A stretch of DNA of 64,000 nucleotides from Leptolinea sp964420995. GTDB taxonomy: Bacteria; Chloroflexota; Anaerolineae; Anaerolineales; Anaerolineaceae. The position numbers and the translations under genes are program-made. The notes under the pieces are model-generated. The model worked only from the letters and a program-made list of their open reading frames with translations. It made no database searches and was not told the origin of the DNA. Each line of letters starts with the position of its first letter. Position 1 is the first letter of the stretch. The DNA lies in contig CAYQUX010000010.1 of assembly GCA_964420995.1 (NCBI GenBank), positions 62,001 through 126,000 on the forward strand, read 5' to 3'. Of this stretch, positions 7,832 through 16,712 are shown piece after piece.

Positions 7832-10800
7832 ATGGAATTCCATATTTCTCGCACCGCTCGGGATCGTTACCTTTTTGACCAGTCAATTTTCACTTTCAGC
7901 GGGAATGTAATTTTTGCCAATTTCCACGCCGTTCGCGTGTTCGTGCAAAAGATAAACCAGAAACGCGATCTGGTTCATTATCCAGAACGGTCTGTCAAAG
8001 CCGGGCAGATTAATGCCCTTGGTTTGATTGATGAGATTCTTCATTTTGTTTTTTTCTCGTATCGTCAGCAAAAGAATCCATCCGTACTTGAGAAGTTGGG
8101 TACCCATCTGGAAGCCACTTTTGGCCGTCTCACTATAGACCATTTGATTATGGAGTTTTGCGGGGAGTTTCCGCCGGTGGATGTATACACCCGCAAAATG
8201 ACCCTTGAAGCTTACCTGAGCGGCAGTATGAATGGTATGTCCAATCGCCTTGCCACTCTCGAGGAAATTATCCTCCTGTGGGTAACCAACAGAAATCCGG
8301 CCGCCATGTCTTCCTTTCAGGAATTGTTCGATGAACGCCATGTGGATTCCGTAACAAAATATTCCCTGATCATGAAGGAAGTCTATTCTTTCTTCGCCAC
8401 ACAACCCACTTATGGGCCGGACAATCAAAACCTGATCGATATGTTCCGCAGCCCGGCGATCGCCATTCCCAATTCATTACCCGGTCAACTTGAATTTATC
8501 CGCTCACGTTGGGGCGTGATGTTGGGAAAATACCTGTACCGCCTGTTGAGCAGCCTTGACTTTCTTCGCGAAGAAGAAAAACTTGGATTCACCGGGCCCG
8601 GTGTTTCGCAGGTGCCGGTCTTTTCGCGCGCACTTCTGGAAAGCGAACACGAACAATATTCGGCAGACCGTGAATGGATGCCGCGACTGGTACTTCTGGC
8701 AAAGAATACACTGGTCTGGCTTGACCAATTAAGCAAGCAATACAAGAAACCCATTACTCGTCTTGATCAGATCCCGGATGAAGAACTTGACTTGCTGGCC
8801 AGTAGAGGATTCACAGGGCTCTGGTTGATAGGATTATGGGAACGCAGTCAGGCATCCGCGAGGATCAAGCAAATGTGTGGAAATCCAGACGCGGTCTCAT
8901 CCGCTTATTCTCTGGCTCGCTATGATATAGCTAATGAAATCGGCGGTTATGAAGCCTATGAGAATTTGCGTAACCGCGCCTGGCAGCGCGGCATCCGCCT
9001 TGCCAGCGATATGGTTCCCAACCACATGGCCATTGATAGTGATTGGCTCATCCATAACCCGGACCGCTTTCTGGGATTGCCATACAGCCCCTTCCCCTCC
9101 TATTCATTTGATGGGCCAGACCTCTCACCCGATCCACGTATCGAGGTCAAGATTGATGACCACTATTACAACCGAACAGACGCGGCTGTGGTGTTCCGTC
9201 GGGTTGACCGCAGCAATGGTGATACCCGCTATATCTATCATGGTAATGATGGAACCAGTATGCCCTGGAATGATACGGCGCAATTAAATTATTTGAATCC
9301 AGAAGTCAGGGAAGCAGTCATCCAGACAATCCTGGACGTGGCAAGAAAATTCCCAATTATCAGGTTTGATGCCGCCATGACCCTCGCCCGCCGACATTTT
9401 CAACGGCTTTGGTTTCCAGAACCCGGTTCTGGCGGGGATATTCCATCCCGGGCGGAACATGGATTGCCGCGGGATGCCTTCCTTGCCGCGATGCCGCAGG
9501 AATTCTGGCGTGAAGTGGTTGACCGTGTTTCAAGAGAAGCGCCTGATACACTCCTCCTTGCCGAAGCTTTCTGGCTCATGGAAGGTTATTTTGTACGCAC
9601 ACTTGGGATGCATCGTGTGTACAACAGCGCGTTTATGAATATGTTGCGGGATGAGGAAAATGCGAAATTCCGTCAATTGATTAAGAACACCCTTGAATTT
9701 GATCCTGAAATATTACGGCGATATGTGAATTTCATTTCCAACCCGGATGAACGCACAGCGGTGGATCAATTCAGCAAGGGAGATAAATATTTCGGTGTCT
9801 GTACTCTTATGGCCACTCTACCCGGCCTGCCTATGTTTGGCCATGGGCAGATTGAAGGGTACACCGAAAAATACGGCATGGAATACAAACGCGCGTATTA
9901 TGATGAGCAGCCCGACAATGAATTGATCGAAAGACATAACAGGGAAATCTTTCCCCTTGTTCGCAAACGTGCTCTTTTCGCCGGTATTGAGGATTTTTAT
10001 CTGTATGATTTTTATTCAACCCATGGTCATGTGGATGAAAATGTAATTTCTTTTACCAATGGCCTTAGTGATAATCGGGTACTTGTCGCGTATCACAATA
10101 AGTTTTCTGAAACATCAGGTTGGATCAAGACCTCATGTGCCTATACGAAAAAAGGCGCTGAAGGTAACCGATATCTGACACAAATCTCCCTAATAAACGG
10201 ATTAAACCTGAAAGCCGGGAAAAACCGTTATATTATTTTCCGTGAACAAAATAGCGGGCTTGAATTTATTCGTCCATCTATGGAATTCCGAGATCAGGGT
10301 CTATTCCTTCACCTACGGGCGTACACATGCAATGTCTATACAGATTTTCGCCAGGTGGAAGATGATTCCAACCACCTTTACCGCCAGCTTTGTGACATGC
10401 TGCATGGCGAAGGTGTTCCTTCCATTCTCAATTCCATGCAGGAAATCCTGCTTAAGGCTGTGCTTCAACCCATGCAGGAAGTACTCAATGCCGGGTATTT
10501 GAGTTACCTGAACACCCAAATAATAAAACCTACAGATGACATTCTAAAAATTAAAAATGAAGCCAAAAATAAAATGGATAGTCTATTACAGGGCGCCGTT
10601 TCAATCCGTCCCACTGATCTTAAGTTGGATGACGTTGTGGATGAAACGGTGAGGCTGATTGGCTTGATTCAAAGCATGGCTGAGAAAACAACAACAAGGG
10701 TTGCCCCGGGTATGGATATCCAGAAAAAAATTGGGATGTTGATCCGTGAGAATATTTGCCTGCGTTTGTCAATTATTATCTTTGCCTTTGTTTCCCAGCT

Positions 10801-11287
10801 TGGAAAGATCGTAGATCCGTCTGATATCGAGAATAACAGCATCAGCCTATTTGACGAGTGGAAAACCGGCCACTTTGTCCAAAATGCGATCAATGGCATG
10901 GGATTGTCTCAAGCCGAATCACTGCGTATCGTCAAGATGGTTCGCGTTTTAATCTCACTTCAAAAATGGATTGACAACCCGACCAACCATGATCCGGTTG
11001 TTTTCATCCAATCCATGTTATCCAATCCAGATGTTCAATTACTCATGCAAATCAATCGATATCAGGACGTCGTCTGGTACTCCCGCGAAGGCTTCTCAGA
11101 CCTTCTGAATTGCCTGCTGGCATCGGTTGTCTTTGAACCAGACGCAAAGGATCCTACCCTGCAACAAGAAAGAATACTCCTTGCCAGGGAAATCCTTTCA
11201 GCCCTGCAGACTGCGGGTGAAAGATCAGATTATCAGGTTGAAAGATTGATTCAATCGCTGGAAGAACCATCCGCCCAGACGGTGTGA
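7832..11287 (+). CDS. Very long GH13 protein with helical N- and C-terminal extensions
   Basis: An 1151-residue protein: a mostly helical domain (about 1-285), a GH13 domain (about 285-760), and a helical C-terminal region of about 390 residues with no recognisable motif. GH13 regions: DMVPNH (393-398), RFDAA with nucleophile Asp513, LLAEAFW with acid/base Glu578, and SNPDER with Asp639. The usual His of region IV (NHD) is Pro638, which should weaken transition-state binding or change specificity. It is paralogous to the 488-residue GH13 at 3.6 kb. No signal peptide, so cytoplasmic. The start has GGGAAGGGAT upstream. Its last 37 bases overlap the convergent GH57 gene. Confidence 0.8.
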   Translation: MEFHISRTARDRYLFDQSIFTFSGNVIFANFHAVRVFVQKINQKRDLVHYPERSVKAGQINALGLIDEILHFVFFSYRQQKNPSVLEKLGTHLEATFGRLTIDHLIMEFCGEFPPVDVYTRKMTLEAYLSGSMNGMSNRLATLEEIILLWVTNRNPAAMSSFQELFDERHVDSVTKYSLIMKEVYSFFATQPTYGPDNQNLIDMFRSPAIAIPNSLPGQLEFIRSRWGVMLGKYLYRLLSSLDFLREEEKLGFTGPGVSQVPVFSRALLESEHEQYSADREWMPRLVLLAKNTLVWLDQLSKQYKKPITRLDQIPDEELDLLASRGFTGLWLIGLWERSQASARIKQMCGNPDAVSSAYSLARYDIANEIGGYEAYENLRNRAWQRGIRLASDMVPNHMAIDSDWLIHNPDRFLGLPYSPFPSYSFDGPDLSPDPRIEVKIDDHYYNRTDAAVVFRRVDRSNGDTRYIYHGNDGTSMPWNDTAQLNYLNPEVREAVIQTILDVARKFPIIRFDAAMTLARRHFQRLWFPEPGSGGDIPSRAEHGLPRDAFLAAMPQEFWREVVDRVSREAPDTLLLAEAFWLMEGYFVRTLGMHRVYNSAFMNMLRDEENAKFRQLIKNTLEFDPEILRRYVNFISNPDERTAVDQFSKGDKYFGVCTLMATLPGLPMFGHGQIEGYTEKYGMEYKRAYYDEQPDNELIERHNREIFPLVRKRALFAGIEDFYLYDFYSTHGHVDENVISFTNGLSDNRVLVAYHNKFSETSGWIKTSCAYTKKGAEGNRYLTQISLINGLNLKAGKNRYIIFREQNSGLEFIRPSMEFRDQGLFLHLRAYTCNVYTDFRQVEDDSNHLYRQLCDMLHGEGVPSILNSMQEILLKAVLQPMQEVLNAGYLSYLNTQIIKPTDDILKIKNEAKNKMDSLLQGAVSIRPTDLKLDDVVDETVRLIGLIQSMAEKTTTRVAPGMDIQKKIGMLIRENICLRLSIIIFAFVSQLGKIVDPSDIENNSISLFDEWKTGHFVQNAINGMGLSQAESLRIVKMVRVLISLQKWIDNPTNHDPVVFIQSMLSNPDVQLLMQINRYQDVVWYSREGFSDLLNCLLASVVFEPDAKDPTLQQERILLAREILSALQTAGERSDYQVERLIQSLEEPSAQTV

Positions 11288-12678
11288 GCCGTCTCCAGGT
11301 GGTTTAAGAATACCTGGTCAGCTTTAAGTTTTGTCCGGACGCTTGAAACACACTCCAAACGTCTTAGGACTTCACCCAGATCAAGATCTGGTTTGACCTT
11401 TCGGGTTAACCAGACCGCTTGCGCGGCATATTTTACATTGTTTCGTGGTTCAATACGATCAAAATCTTCAAAGAACCAGCCGCAGGATGTAAACATGCGC
11501 TGTCGTTCATATTGTGCCCTGAGTAAATAACTAATCTGTGACAGGTTTGCTGTCTTTGATGATAATTTCATTCGATTATTGATGAATTCATTCATCGGCA
11601 CTATCCCTAAAAGTACCTGAATGTATTCATCCCGAATGGCATATGGATCTTCACCTGTCTTCTCGATAACGGATTCAAATATTCCATCCACAAGGTTGGC
11701 GATGTAATTTAAGGAATCTCTTAAAGGGGCTTTCCACTGGCTGTTCGGCGTACAATCGCAATCATCACACCAGCGTTCAATTCCATGGTAGCAGCTCCAC
11801 GAGGAGTTCTCTACTATGGATACATCTTGTTTGGGTGGATGGTTTTTTAACCATTCGGCTGGTGTTATCTGCTCTACCGGTTTCCCTTTGAAAGATATCG
11901 TCGTCAATCTGGCTAGAAATTGATCCCTGAAGCGTTGATGATGACCGTATAACTCCCCATCTGATGCGATGATCAGATATCTATCTTCTGGTTCCCCATA
12001 TCCATTGCCAAATTCCGGTAACACCACATTAACAAGAAATTCGTCCGCGTTTCTGGTTGACCCCGGGTCAAAACTGACTCGTGTAGAAAGTACCTGGTTG
12101 TAGAAGAATACGGCGATTCTCTTCCCTTGCCCGAGATTCACCCATCCCGGTTGGGCAAGGTTCGCGTTGCGGTCAGCACATTGCCATGGTGCCAAAATGA
12201 CATATTTTACGCCACATTCGCTGGCTACCGCCAGAGTTTCTGTGTCAACTGCCGCCTCCGGCAGCCAAATACCCTCCGCCGGATGACCAAATCGGGCTTG
12301 AAATTCACGCATTCCCCACAGAATTTGTGTCTGCTTATCCCTTATTGAAGCCAGCGGTAATATGGTGTGGTTATAGGCCTGTGCCATCCCGTTGGGCAAT
12401 CCGCTTGCTTCAAATATTTTCCTTTCCTGGTCTATGATGCTTTTTAATGTGGTTCGATGGGATTCCGACATCCACTCAAGCAATGTAGGTCCCAGATTAA
12501 AGCTTATGCGGGAGAAGTTCCCCAATTCAGCGTTTGGGTGATAACACTGCGCCAGTATGCGTTCATTCCAATTTTCAAACGGGAACGCGCCTTCTTCCCT
12601 GGGAATTTTCCCTGTCAGGGGATCTTCCCTGGGAGGCTGATAAAAATGGCCATGAACGCAGAATGCGGATATCGACAT
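11251..12678 (-). CDS. Glycoside hydrolase family 57 protein
   Basis: The 475-residue protein opens with the GH57 signature HGHFYQPPRE (9-18). The likely nucleophile is Glu141 in GIWLPEAAVD and the likely acid/base Asp240 in IIASDGELYGHH, the two positions conserved in the family. GH57 contains alpha-amylases, 4-alpha-glucanotransferases, branching enzymes and amylopullulanases; this short single-domain form cannot be assigned to one activity. No signal peptide. Its 3' end overlaps that of the 1151-residue GH13 gene by 37 bp on the opposite strand. The upstream SDR gene ends only 6 bp before its start, so the two are likely cotranscribed. Confidence 0.85.
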   Translation of the reverse strand: MSISAFCVHGHFYQPPREDPLTGKIPREEGAFPFENWNERILAQCYHPNAELGNFSRISFNLGPTLLEWMSESHRTTLKSIIDQERKIFEASGLPNGMAQAYNHTILPLASIRDKQTQILWGMREFQARFGHPAEGIWLPEAAVDTETLAVASECGVKYVILAPWQCADRNANLAQPGWVNLGQGKRIAVFFYNQVLSTRVSFDPGSTRNADEFLVNVVLPEFGNGYGEPEDRYLIIASDGELYGHHQRFRDQFLARLTTISFKGKPVEQITPAEWLKNHPPKQDVSIVENSSWSCYHGIERWCDDCDCTPNSQWKAPLRDSLNYIANLVDGIFESVIEKTGEDPYAIRDEYIQVLLGIVPMNEFINNRMKLSSKTANLSQISYLLRAQYERQRMFTSCGWFFEDFDRIEPRNNVKYAAQAVWLTRKVKPDLDLGEVLRRLECVSSVRTKLKADQVFLNHLETAHTVWADGSSSD

Positions 12679-12684
12679 AAAACA

Positions 12685-13572
12685 TTAAACCGTTAAATAA
12701 TCCAGAGATTGGTGGAATCTGGCCGGTATGAGATTGAAATTTCGTGAAAGCGAATCCAAAGGGCATGTTCGGTCTACTGCCAGATAATCAATCCAGTAGG
12801 CTGATATAGGGAATCGCCGGCTTTGTTCCAGCCACACTGAAAAAACTCGCAAGTAACCAGGCATGACGGGGATGATTCTTCGGTGTAAATCAATTCGATC
12901 CATGATTATCTCAATTATATTAAGGAATGACAGGCTTTCACCACCACCTATTTGCAATGTTCTCCCAACGCTATCCGGATTTTCCAGTGTCATGATAATA
13001 CAGGCCACCAAATCGTTCACCCAGATCGGCTGAAGCAAATTAGATCCATCTCCCGGGATAAACATGGCAAGAGGGGAAATTTCGATCATGCGTGCGAAGA
13101 TATTTGTAAAATGATCGTTAGGTCCGAATGCGACCGCGGATCGTAAGATCGTATATGGTACCCCGCTCTGAACCACCTGATTCTCAGCGATAGCTTTTGC
13201 TTTGAATACAGGGAACGCAGACGTTTTATCTGCGCCTAGATGACTCATATATAGGAAATGGTCTATTCCGGCTTCCCTGGCGGCCTGAGAAAGGCTCCGG
13301 GTGCCATTGATATCCACCTCAACCAGATCAGATTTGATCCCCAGAGATTCGGTTCCGGCGAGGTGAATAACTGAATTAATACCTTTTAGCGCCGCCCGCA
13401 AACCACGCGTGTCATGCAAACTGGATACCGCCACCTCAACAGGCAAACCGGTTGGTAAATTTGGTGATTTCGGTGATGGGCGCAATAAAATACGCACCTC
13501 GTATCCCTGCATGACAAGTTGCCTGACGAGATGCTGACCGATAAACCCAGTTCCACCTGTAACCAGAATCAC
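12685..13572 (-). CDS. NAD(P)-binding SDR, complex I NDUFA9-like family
   Basis: An atypical short-chain dehydrogenase of 295 residues. The N-terminus has the Rossmann motif GGTGFIGQH (TGxxGxxG). The middle shows YMSHLGA followed by the KAKAIAEN helix and the VPYTILRSAVAFGP block typical of the NDUFA9-like/atypical SDR a5 group; no classical YxxxK active site is evident. Such proteins bind NADPH and in bacteria often act in quinone, isoprenoid or cell-envelope metabolism, but no substrate can be assigned. It is divergent from the TIM-barrel gene at 13.7 kb, with 94 bp between them. Confidence 0.75.
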   Translation of the reverse strand: MILVTGGTGFIGQHLVRQLVMQGYEVRILLRPSPKSPNLPTGLPVEVAVSSLHDTRGLRAALKGINSVIHLAGTESLGIKSDLVEVDINGTRSLSQAAREAGIDHFLYMSHLGADKTSAFPVFKAKAIAENQVVQSGVPYTILRSAVAFGPNDHFTNIFARMIEISPLAMFIPGDGSNLLQPIWVNDLVACIIMTLENPDSVGRTLQIGGGESLSFLNIIEIIMDRIDLHRRIIPVMPGYLRVFSVWLEQSRRFPISAYWIDYLAVDRTCPLDSLSRNFNLIPARFHQSLDYLTV

Positions 13573-13666
13573 TGTACGAAATTATAGCAGACCTTTTTAC
13601 TCGCTTTTACCATTCGGCATAATTCTTGCAAGATTTATTCACATACTCTGTCTAACGGGTCATGTT

Positions 13667-15025
13667 ATGAAAGCATATGATGAACTGATTTTAACAAAGC
13701 GACCGCGTATTGGATTTCATTATTATCCCAATACGATGCACTACACCGAAAAAGATGCAGAAACCTGGATTCCCGAGATTAAATCTCTGGGCGGTGGTTG
13801 GCTGGTTTTGATCAGTGAGTTTGAAAGAGCCATTCCAGAATTCTTTCTTTCTGCTATAAAAAACGCAGGAATTGAACCCATCATTCAATTTGAAAGCAAT
13901 TTAACACACCATCAATCCACATTAGATGTGCGCACCCTGTTGGAAGCGTATTCTAGGTGGGGCGTGAAAACAGTCTCATTTTTTGACCGGCCTAATGTGC
14001 GTAGTTCATGGCCCGGATCTGAATGGGCGCAAAACGGCCTTGTGGAACGTTTTTTGGACAGGTATATTCCACTGGCCAGTCTGGCCATGGATTGTGACAT
14101 AGTACCGCTTTTTCCTCCAATGGAACCCGGTGGTAATTTTTGGGATACGGCCTTCCTTTCACTCTCTCTTCTATCCCTATCGCGGCGCAATCGTGTCGAC
14201 CTGGTTGATAATCTGGTTTTATCTTCGTACGCGTGGACCCATGACAAAACTCTCAATTGGGGCGCAGGGGGGCCGGAACGTTGGACAGATGCCCGTCCCT
14301 ACTTTACACCGCCCGGTGAGCAGGACCAGTTGGGATTTCGCACATACGAATGGTATCTGGCCAATGCCGCCATGTTCATTCAAAAGCCAGTCCCGGTATT
14401 TCTTTTCGGCGCTGGAGTACCCCATCGTCCACAAAATATTGTCCATAAAGATTGGACCGACGAAAAACATTCCGCCATCTGCCTGGCTATATTGGAACTA
14501 CTAAAAAACAATCAGGTGGCAGATCCTGACAGCCCAACCATGCCACTTGACCCCATGAGCAATTCAGTACTGGGCGTTAATTTCTGGCTGCTAACTGATG
14601 ATGAAGGTAGCCCGCACTCGCCAGATGCCTGGTATCGCCCTGATGGATCCACCCGACAGATCGTCACCGAGTTGAAAGGCAGAGTGGCAGACAACAAATC
14701 ACTGCGGGCGGAGATGCCCCCTGAAGCTTTGGGGAAGAGTTTTGCGGTTGATGCTCATCCAATCAAGCACTATTTGCTTCTTCCCAGTTATGAATGGGGC
14801 GCGGCAGACTGGCATCTTGATGTCATTCGTCCCTTCGTAAAGAAATATCTCCCGACCATCGGGTTTTCTCTGCAACAGGCGGCACTGGCAGAAAAAGTGA
14901 CGGTTATTGGAAATTCACAGACGTTCTCAGACGAACAATTGAACAACCTGCGCGAATCTGGATGTGAAGTCGAACGCATTGCCGGTGACGGCACAAGTAT
15001 TGCAACACAACTTCAGGAGAGGTGA
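13667..15025 (+). CDS. Uncharacterised protein, possible TIM-barrel glycosidase-like fold
   Basis: I do not recognise this 452-residue protein. It has no signal peptide or membrane helix. The pattern (GFHYYPNTMHYTEKD, then GGGWLVLISEF, GIEPIIQFES, GVKTVSFFDRPN, CDIVPLFPPMEPGG, VPVFLFGAGVP) alternates beta strands with helices and has many aromatic and acidic residues at strand ends, resembling clan GH-A-like TIM barrels, but no catalytic pair can be named. The C-terminal 100 residues look like a separate alpha/beta domain. The FtsZ-like gene begins 3 bp after its stop codon, so a shared operon is near certain. Confidence 0.5.
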   Translation: MKAYDELILTKRPRIGFHYYPNTMHYTEKDAETWIPEIKSLGGGWLVLISEFERAIPEFFLSAIKNAGIEPIIQFESNLTHHQSTLDVRTLLEAYSRWGVKTVSFFDRPNVRSSWPGSEWAQNGLVERFLDRYIPLASLAMDCDIVPLFPPMEPGGNFWDTAFLSLSLLSLSRRNRVDLVDNLVLSSYAWTHDKTLNWGAGGPERWTDARPYFTPPGEQDQLGFRTYEWYLANAAMFIQKPVPVFLFGAGVPHRPQNIVHKDWTDEKHSAICLAILELLKNNQVADPDSPTMPLDPMSNSVLGVNFWLLTDDEGSPHSPDAWYRPDGSTRQIVTELKGRVADNKSLRAEMPPEALGKSFAVDAHPIKHYLLLPSYEWGAADWHLDVIRPFVKKYLPTIGFSLQQAALAEKVTVIGNSQTFSDEQLNNLRESGCEVERIAGDGTSIATQLQER

Positions 15026-15028
15026 CCC

Positions 15029-16234
15029 ATGATTGAGACTGCCAGTATCTCTGAATCCAACGCTTCAACCTATGAAACCCGAAAACCTGTCTTGAAAGTT
15101 GTCGGTGTAGGTGGTGGTGGAAGTAACGCCATTAACCGAATGATCGAACTCGGTATTGAAGGTATCGATTTTATTGCCGCCAACACCGATGGGCAGGCTT
15201 TAAAGAACTCCCTGGCTCCAGTAAAAATTCAATTGGGCCCCAACCTGACCCGTGGATTGGGCGCGGGTGGCAAACCGCAGGTGGGAGAATCTGCGGCGGA
15301 AGAAAGTGCCAAAGACATTCATGCTGCGTTATATGGCGCGGACATGGTTTTTATTGCCGCTGGTATGGGCGGCGGAACTGGAACTGGCGCAGCCAGCATT
15401 ATCGCTCGTGTTTCCCAGGCTATTGGCGCTGTCACTATTGCCATTGTCAGCCTGCCTTTTTCTTTTGAAGCGGGCAGGAGACAGGTCAATGCCAAAGAGG
15501 GTCTATCAAAACTTCGGCAGTTTACCGACACATTAATCACGGTCCCGAATGACCGGCTTTTACAAATCGCTCCCCATGATTTGCCCCTTGAGATGGCCTT
15601 TCGCCTGGCAGATGACGTGCTGCGCCAGGGTATTCAGGGAATCAGCGAGTTGGTTCTTCAACCCGGTGTGATCAATGTTGACTTTGCCCATGTACGCCAG
15701 ATGATTCAATCTGGTGGCGGAGCCTTACTGGCCATCGGACAGGGCGAAGGTGAAGAAAAAGCCCATCAGGCTGTTGAACGCGCTCTGCATCATCCCTTGT
15801 TGGATTCCGTTCCGCTTGACCAGGCAACGGGAATTATCGTCAATTTCACCGGTGGAAATGACCTCACCTTCCTGGAAGTGGCCGATGCGATGGAAAATCT
15901 TCAGCGTCGAACCAATAAACGCGCCAATATCATCCCCGGAATTATCAACGCGCCTCAAATGCATGACCGGGTTCAGGTCATTCTTATCATCACAGGCATT
16001 GGATCCACCCCGGTATCCGGGACCGTTCTCCAAACCCTGCAGGGTATTGCCACCCCGCCTGCGCACAAACCTGTTGAAAACCATGTTATTCAACCACCCT
16101 TCGTCCCGTTATCGGAGACAGATGAAAGTGAAGTCCTTAGTCAGGAAGCTCCTGAACGCATGGAGGTTATGGAATATACGGGCGTTTCCAACAACCTGGA
16201 TGTTCCCGCCTTTATTCGCCGGAGAATGCGGTAA
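15029..16234 (+). CDS. Divergent FtsZ-like tubulin-family GTPase
   Basis: The 401-residue protein has the FtsZ fold markers: GVGGGGSNA near 26-34, tubulin signature GMGGGTGTGAA at 112-122, PNDRLL near 173-178, and a C-terminal tail ending in LDVPAFIRRRMR like the FtsA/ZipA-binding peptide. Three key positions deviate: the T7 synergy loop reads NVDFAH, with His221 where E. coli has catalytic Asp212; the guanine-binding Asn187 equivalent is Asp195 (LADDVL); and the usual GAGANP block is GAGGKP. It is therefore probably a paralogue with altered polymer turnover and not the main division FtsZ, though no second copy can be seen in this window. Second gene of a five-gene run. Confidence 0.85.
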   Translation: MIETASISESNASTYETRKPVLKVVGVGGGGSNAINRMIELGIEGIDFIAANTDGQALKNSLAPVKIQLGPNLTRGLGAGGKPQVGESAAEESAKDIHAALYGADMVFIAAGMGGGTGTGAASIIARVSQAIGAVTIAIVSLPFSFEAGRRQVNAKEGLSKLRQFTDTLITVPNDRLLQIAPHDLPLEMAFRLADDVLRQGIQGISELVLQPGVINVDFAHVRQMIQSGGGALLAIGQGEGEEKAHQAVERALHHPLLDSVPLDQATGIIVNFTGGNDLTFLEVADAMENLQRRTNKRANIIPGIINAPQMHDRVQVILIITGIGSTPVSGTVLQTLQGIATPPAHKPVENHVIQPPFVPLSETDESEVLSQEAPERMEVMEYTGVSNNLDVPAFIRRRMR

Positions 16235-16257
16235 GCTAATCGAAAGGATTTCTCCCT

Positions 16258-16476
16258 ATGGAAAAATCTGTATTGAACAAAGTCTGTCAGCAGGTTTACA
16301 GTCGTCATCCCGAAATGCGTAACACGCAACCTGCCATTTCCGAACAGGAAGATGGCAAGTTTCTTCTGGTGTTTACCGGCACCGCGTTTGGCGCAAATGG
16401 AAAGCCCATTCCCCGTACTGTTCGCGCCGTGGTGGATCAAAACGGGAAAGTCATAAAGTTGTCTTCATCAAGGTAA
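16258..16476 (+). CDS. Small uncharacterised protein in FtsZ-like operon
   Basis: A 72-residue soluble protein of unknown function. The sequence has an N-terminal helix (LNKVCQQVYSRHPEM) followed by a beta-hairpin-like part (KFLLVFTGTAFGANG and RTVRAVVDQNGKVIKLSSSR). The second half looks like a small beta sheet. It begins 23 bp after the FtsZ-like stop codon with AAAGGA upstream of the ATG. Position suggests a role with the FtsZ-like protein, but nothing in the sequence proves it. Confidence 0.6.
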   Translation: MEKSVLNKVCQQVYSRHPEMRNTQPAISEQEDGKFLLVFTGTAFGANGKPIPRTVRAVVDQNGKVIKLSSSR

Positions 16477-16488
16477 AGGAAGGTAAGC

Positions 16489-16701
16489 ATGGACGCTATC
16501 CTGAATAAACTTGAGATACTTTTTTGGGATCGCATCACCCCCGCTCTATCTGAATCTCCTGTCATTCAGCTACTCGTGAAGAAAGGGTATTTTGTTCTTC
16601 AAGAGAAAAATATCGAGTCCACCATTCTCTGGGCTATCGGAGCCGGAATGATGGGGTTGCTGTCAGGAGTAATACTGAGTATTTTGTCCGCTGCTTCCTA
16701 A
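16489..16701 (+). CDS. Small single-pass membrane protein in FtsZ-like operon
   Basis: A 70-residue protein with one membrane helix near the C-terminus (about 45-68, ILWAIGAGMMGLLSGVILSIL). The N-terminal 44 residues are amphipathic and should sit in the cytoplasm. AAGGAAGGTAAGC precedes the ATG, 12 bp after the previous stop codon. Small one-helix proteins beside FtsZ homologues could tether filaments to the membrane; this is inference from position. Confidence 0.6.
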   Translation: MDAILNKLEILFWDRITPALSESPVIQLLVKKGYFVLQEKNIESTILWAIGAGMMGLLSGVILSILSAAS

Positions 16702-16712
16702 GTAGAAGATTT

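Noticed and set aside
14219..14470. Long open frames opposite known genes, such as this one under the TIM-barrel gene
   Set aside because: They lack ribosome sites and recognisable protein features and are covered by better-supported genes on the other strand or frame.
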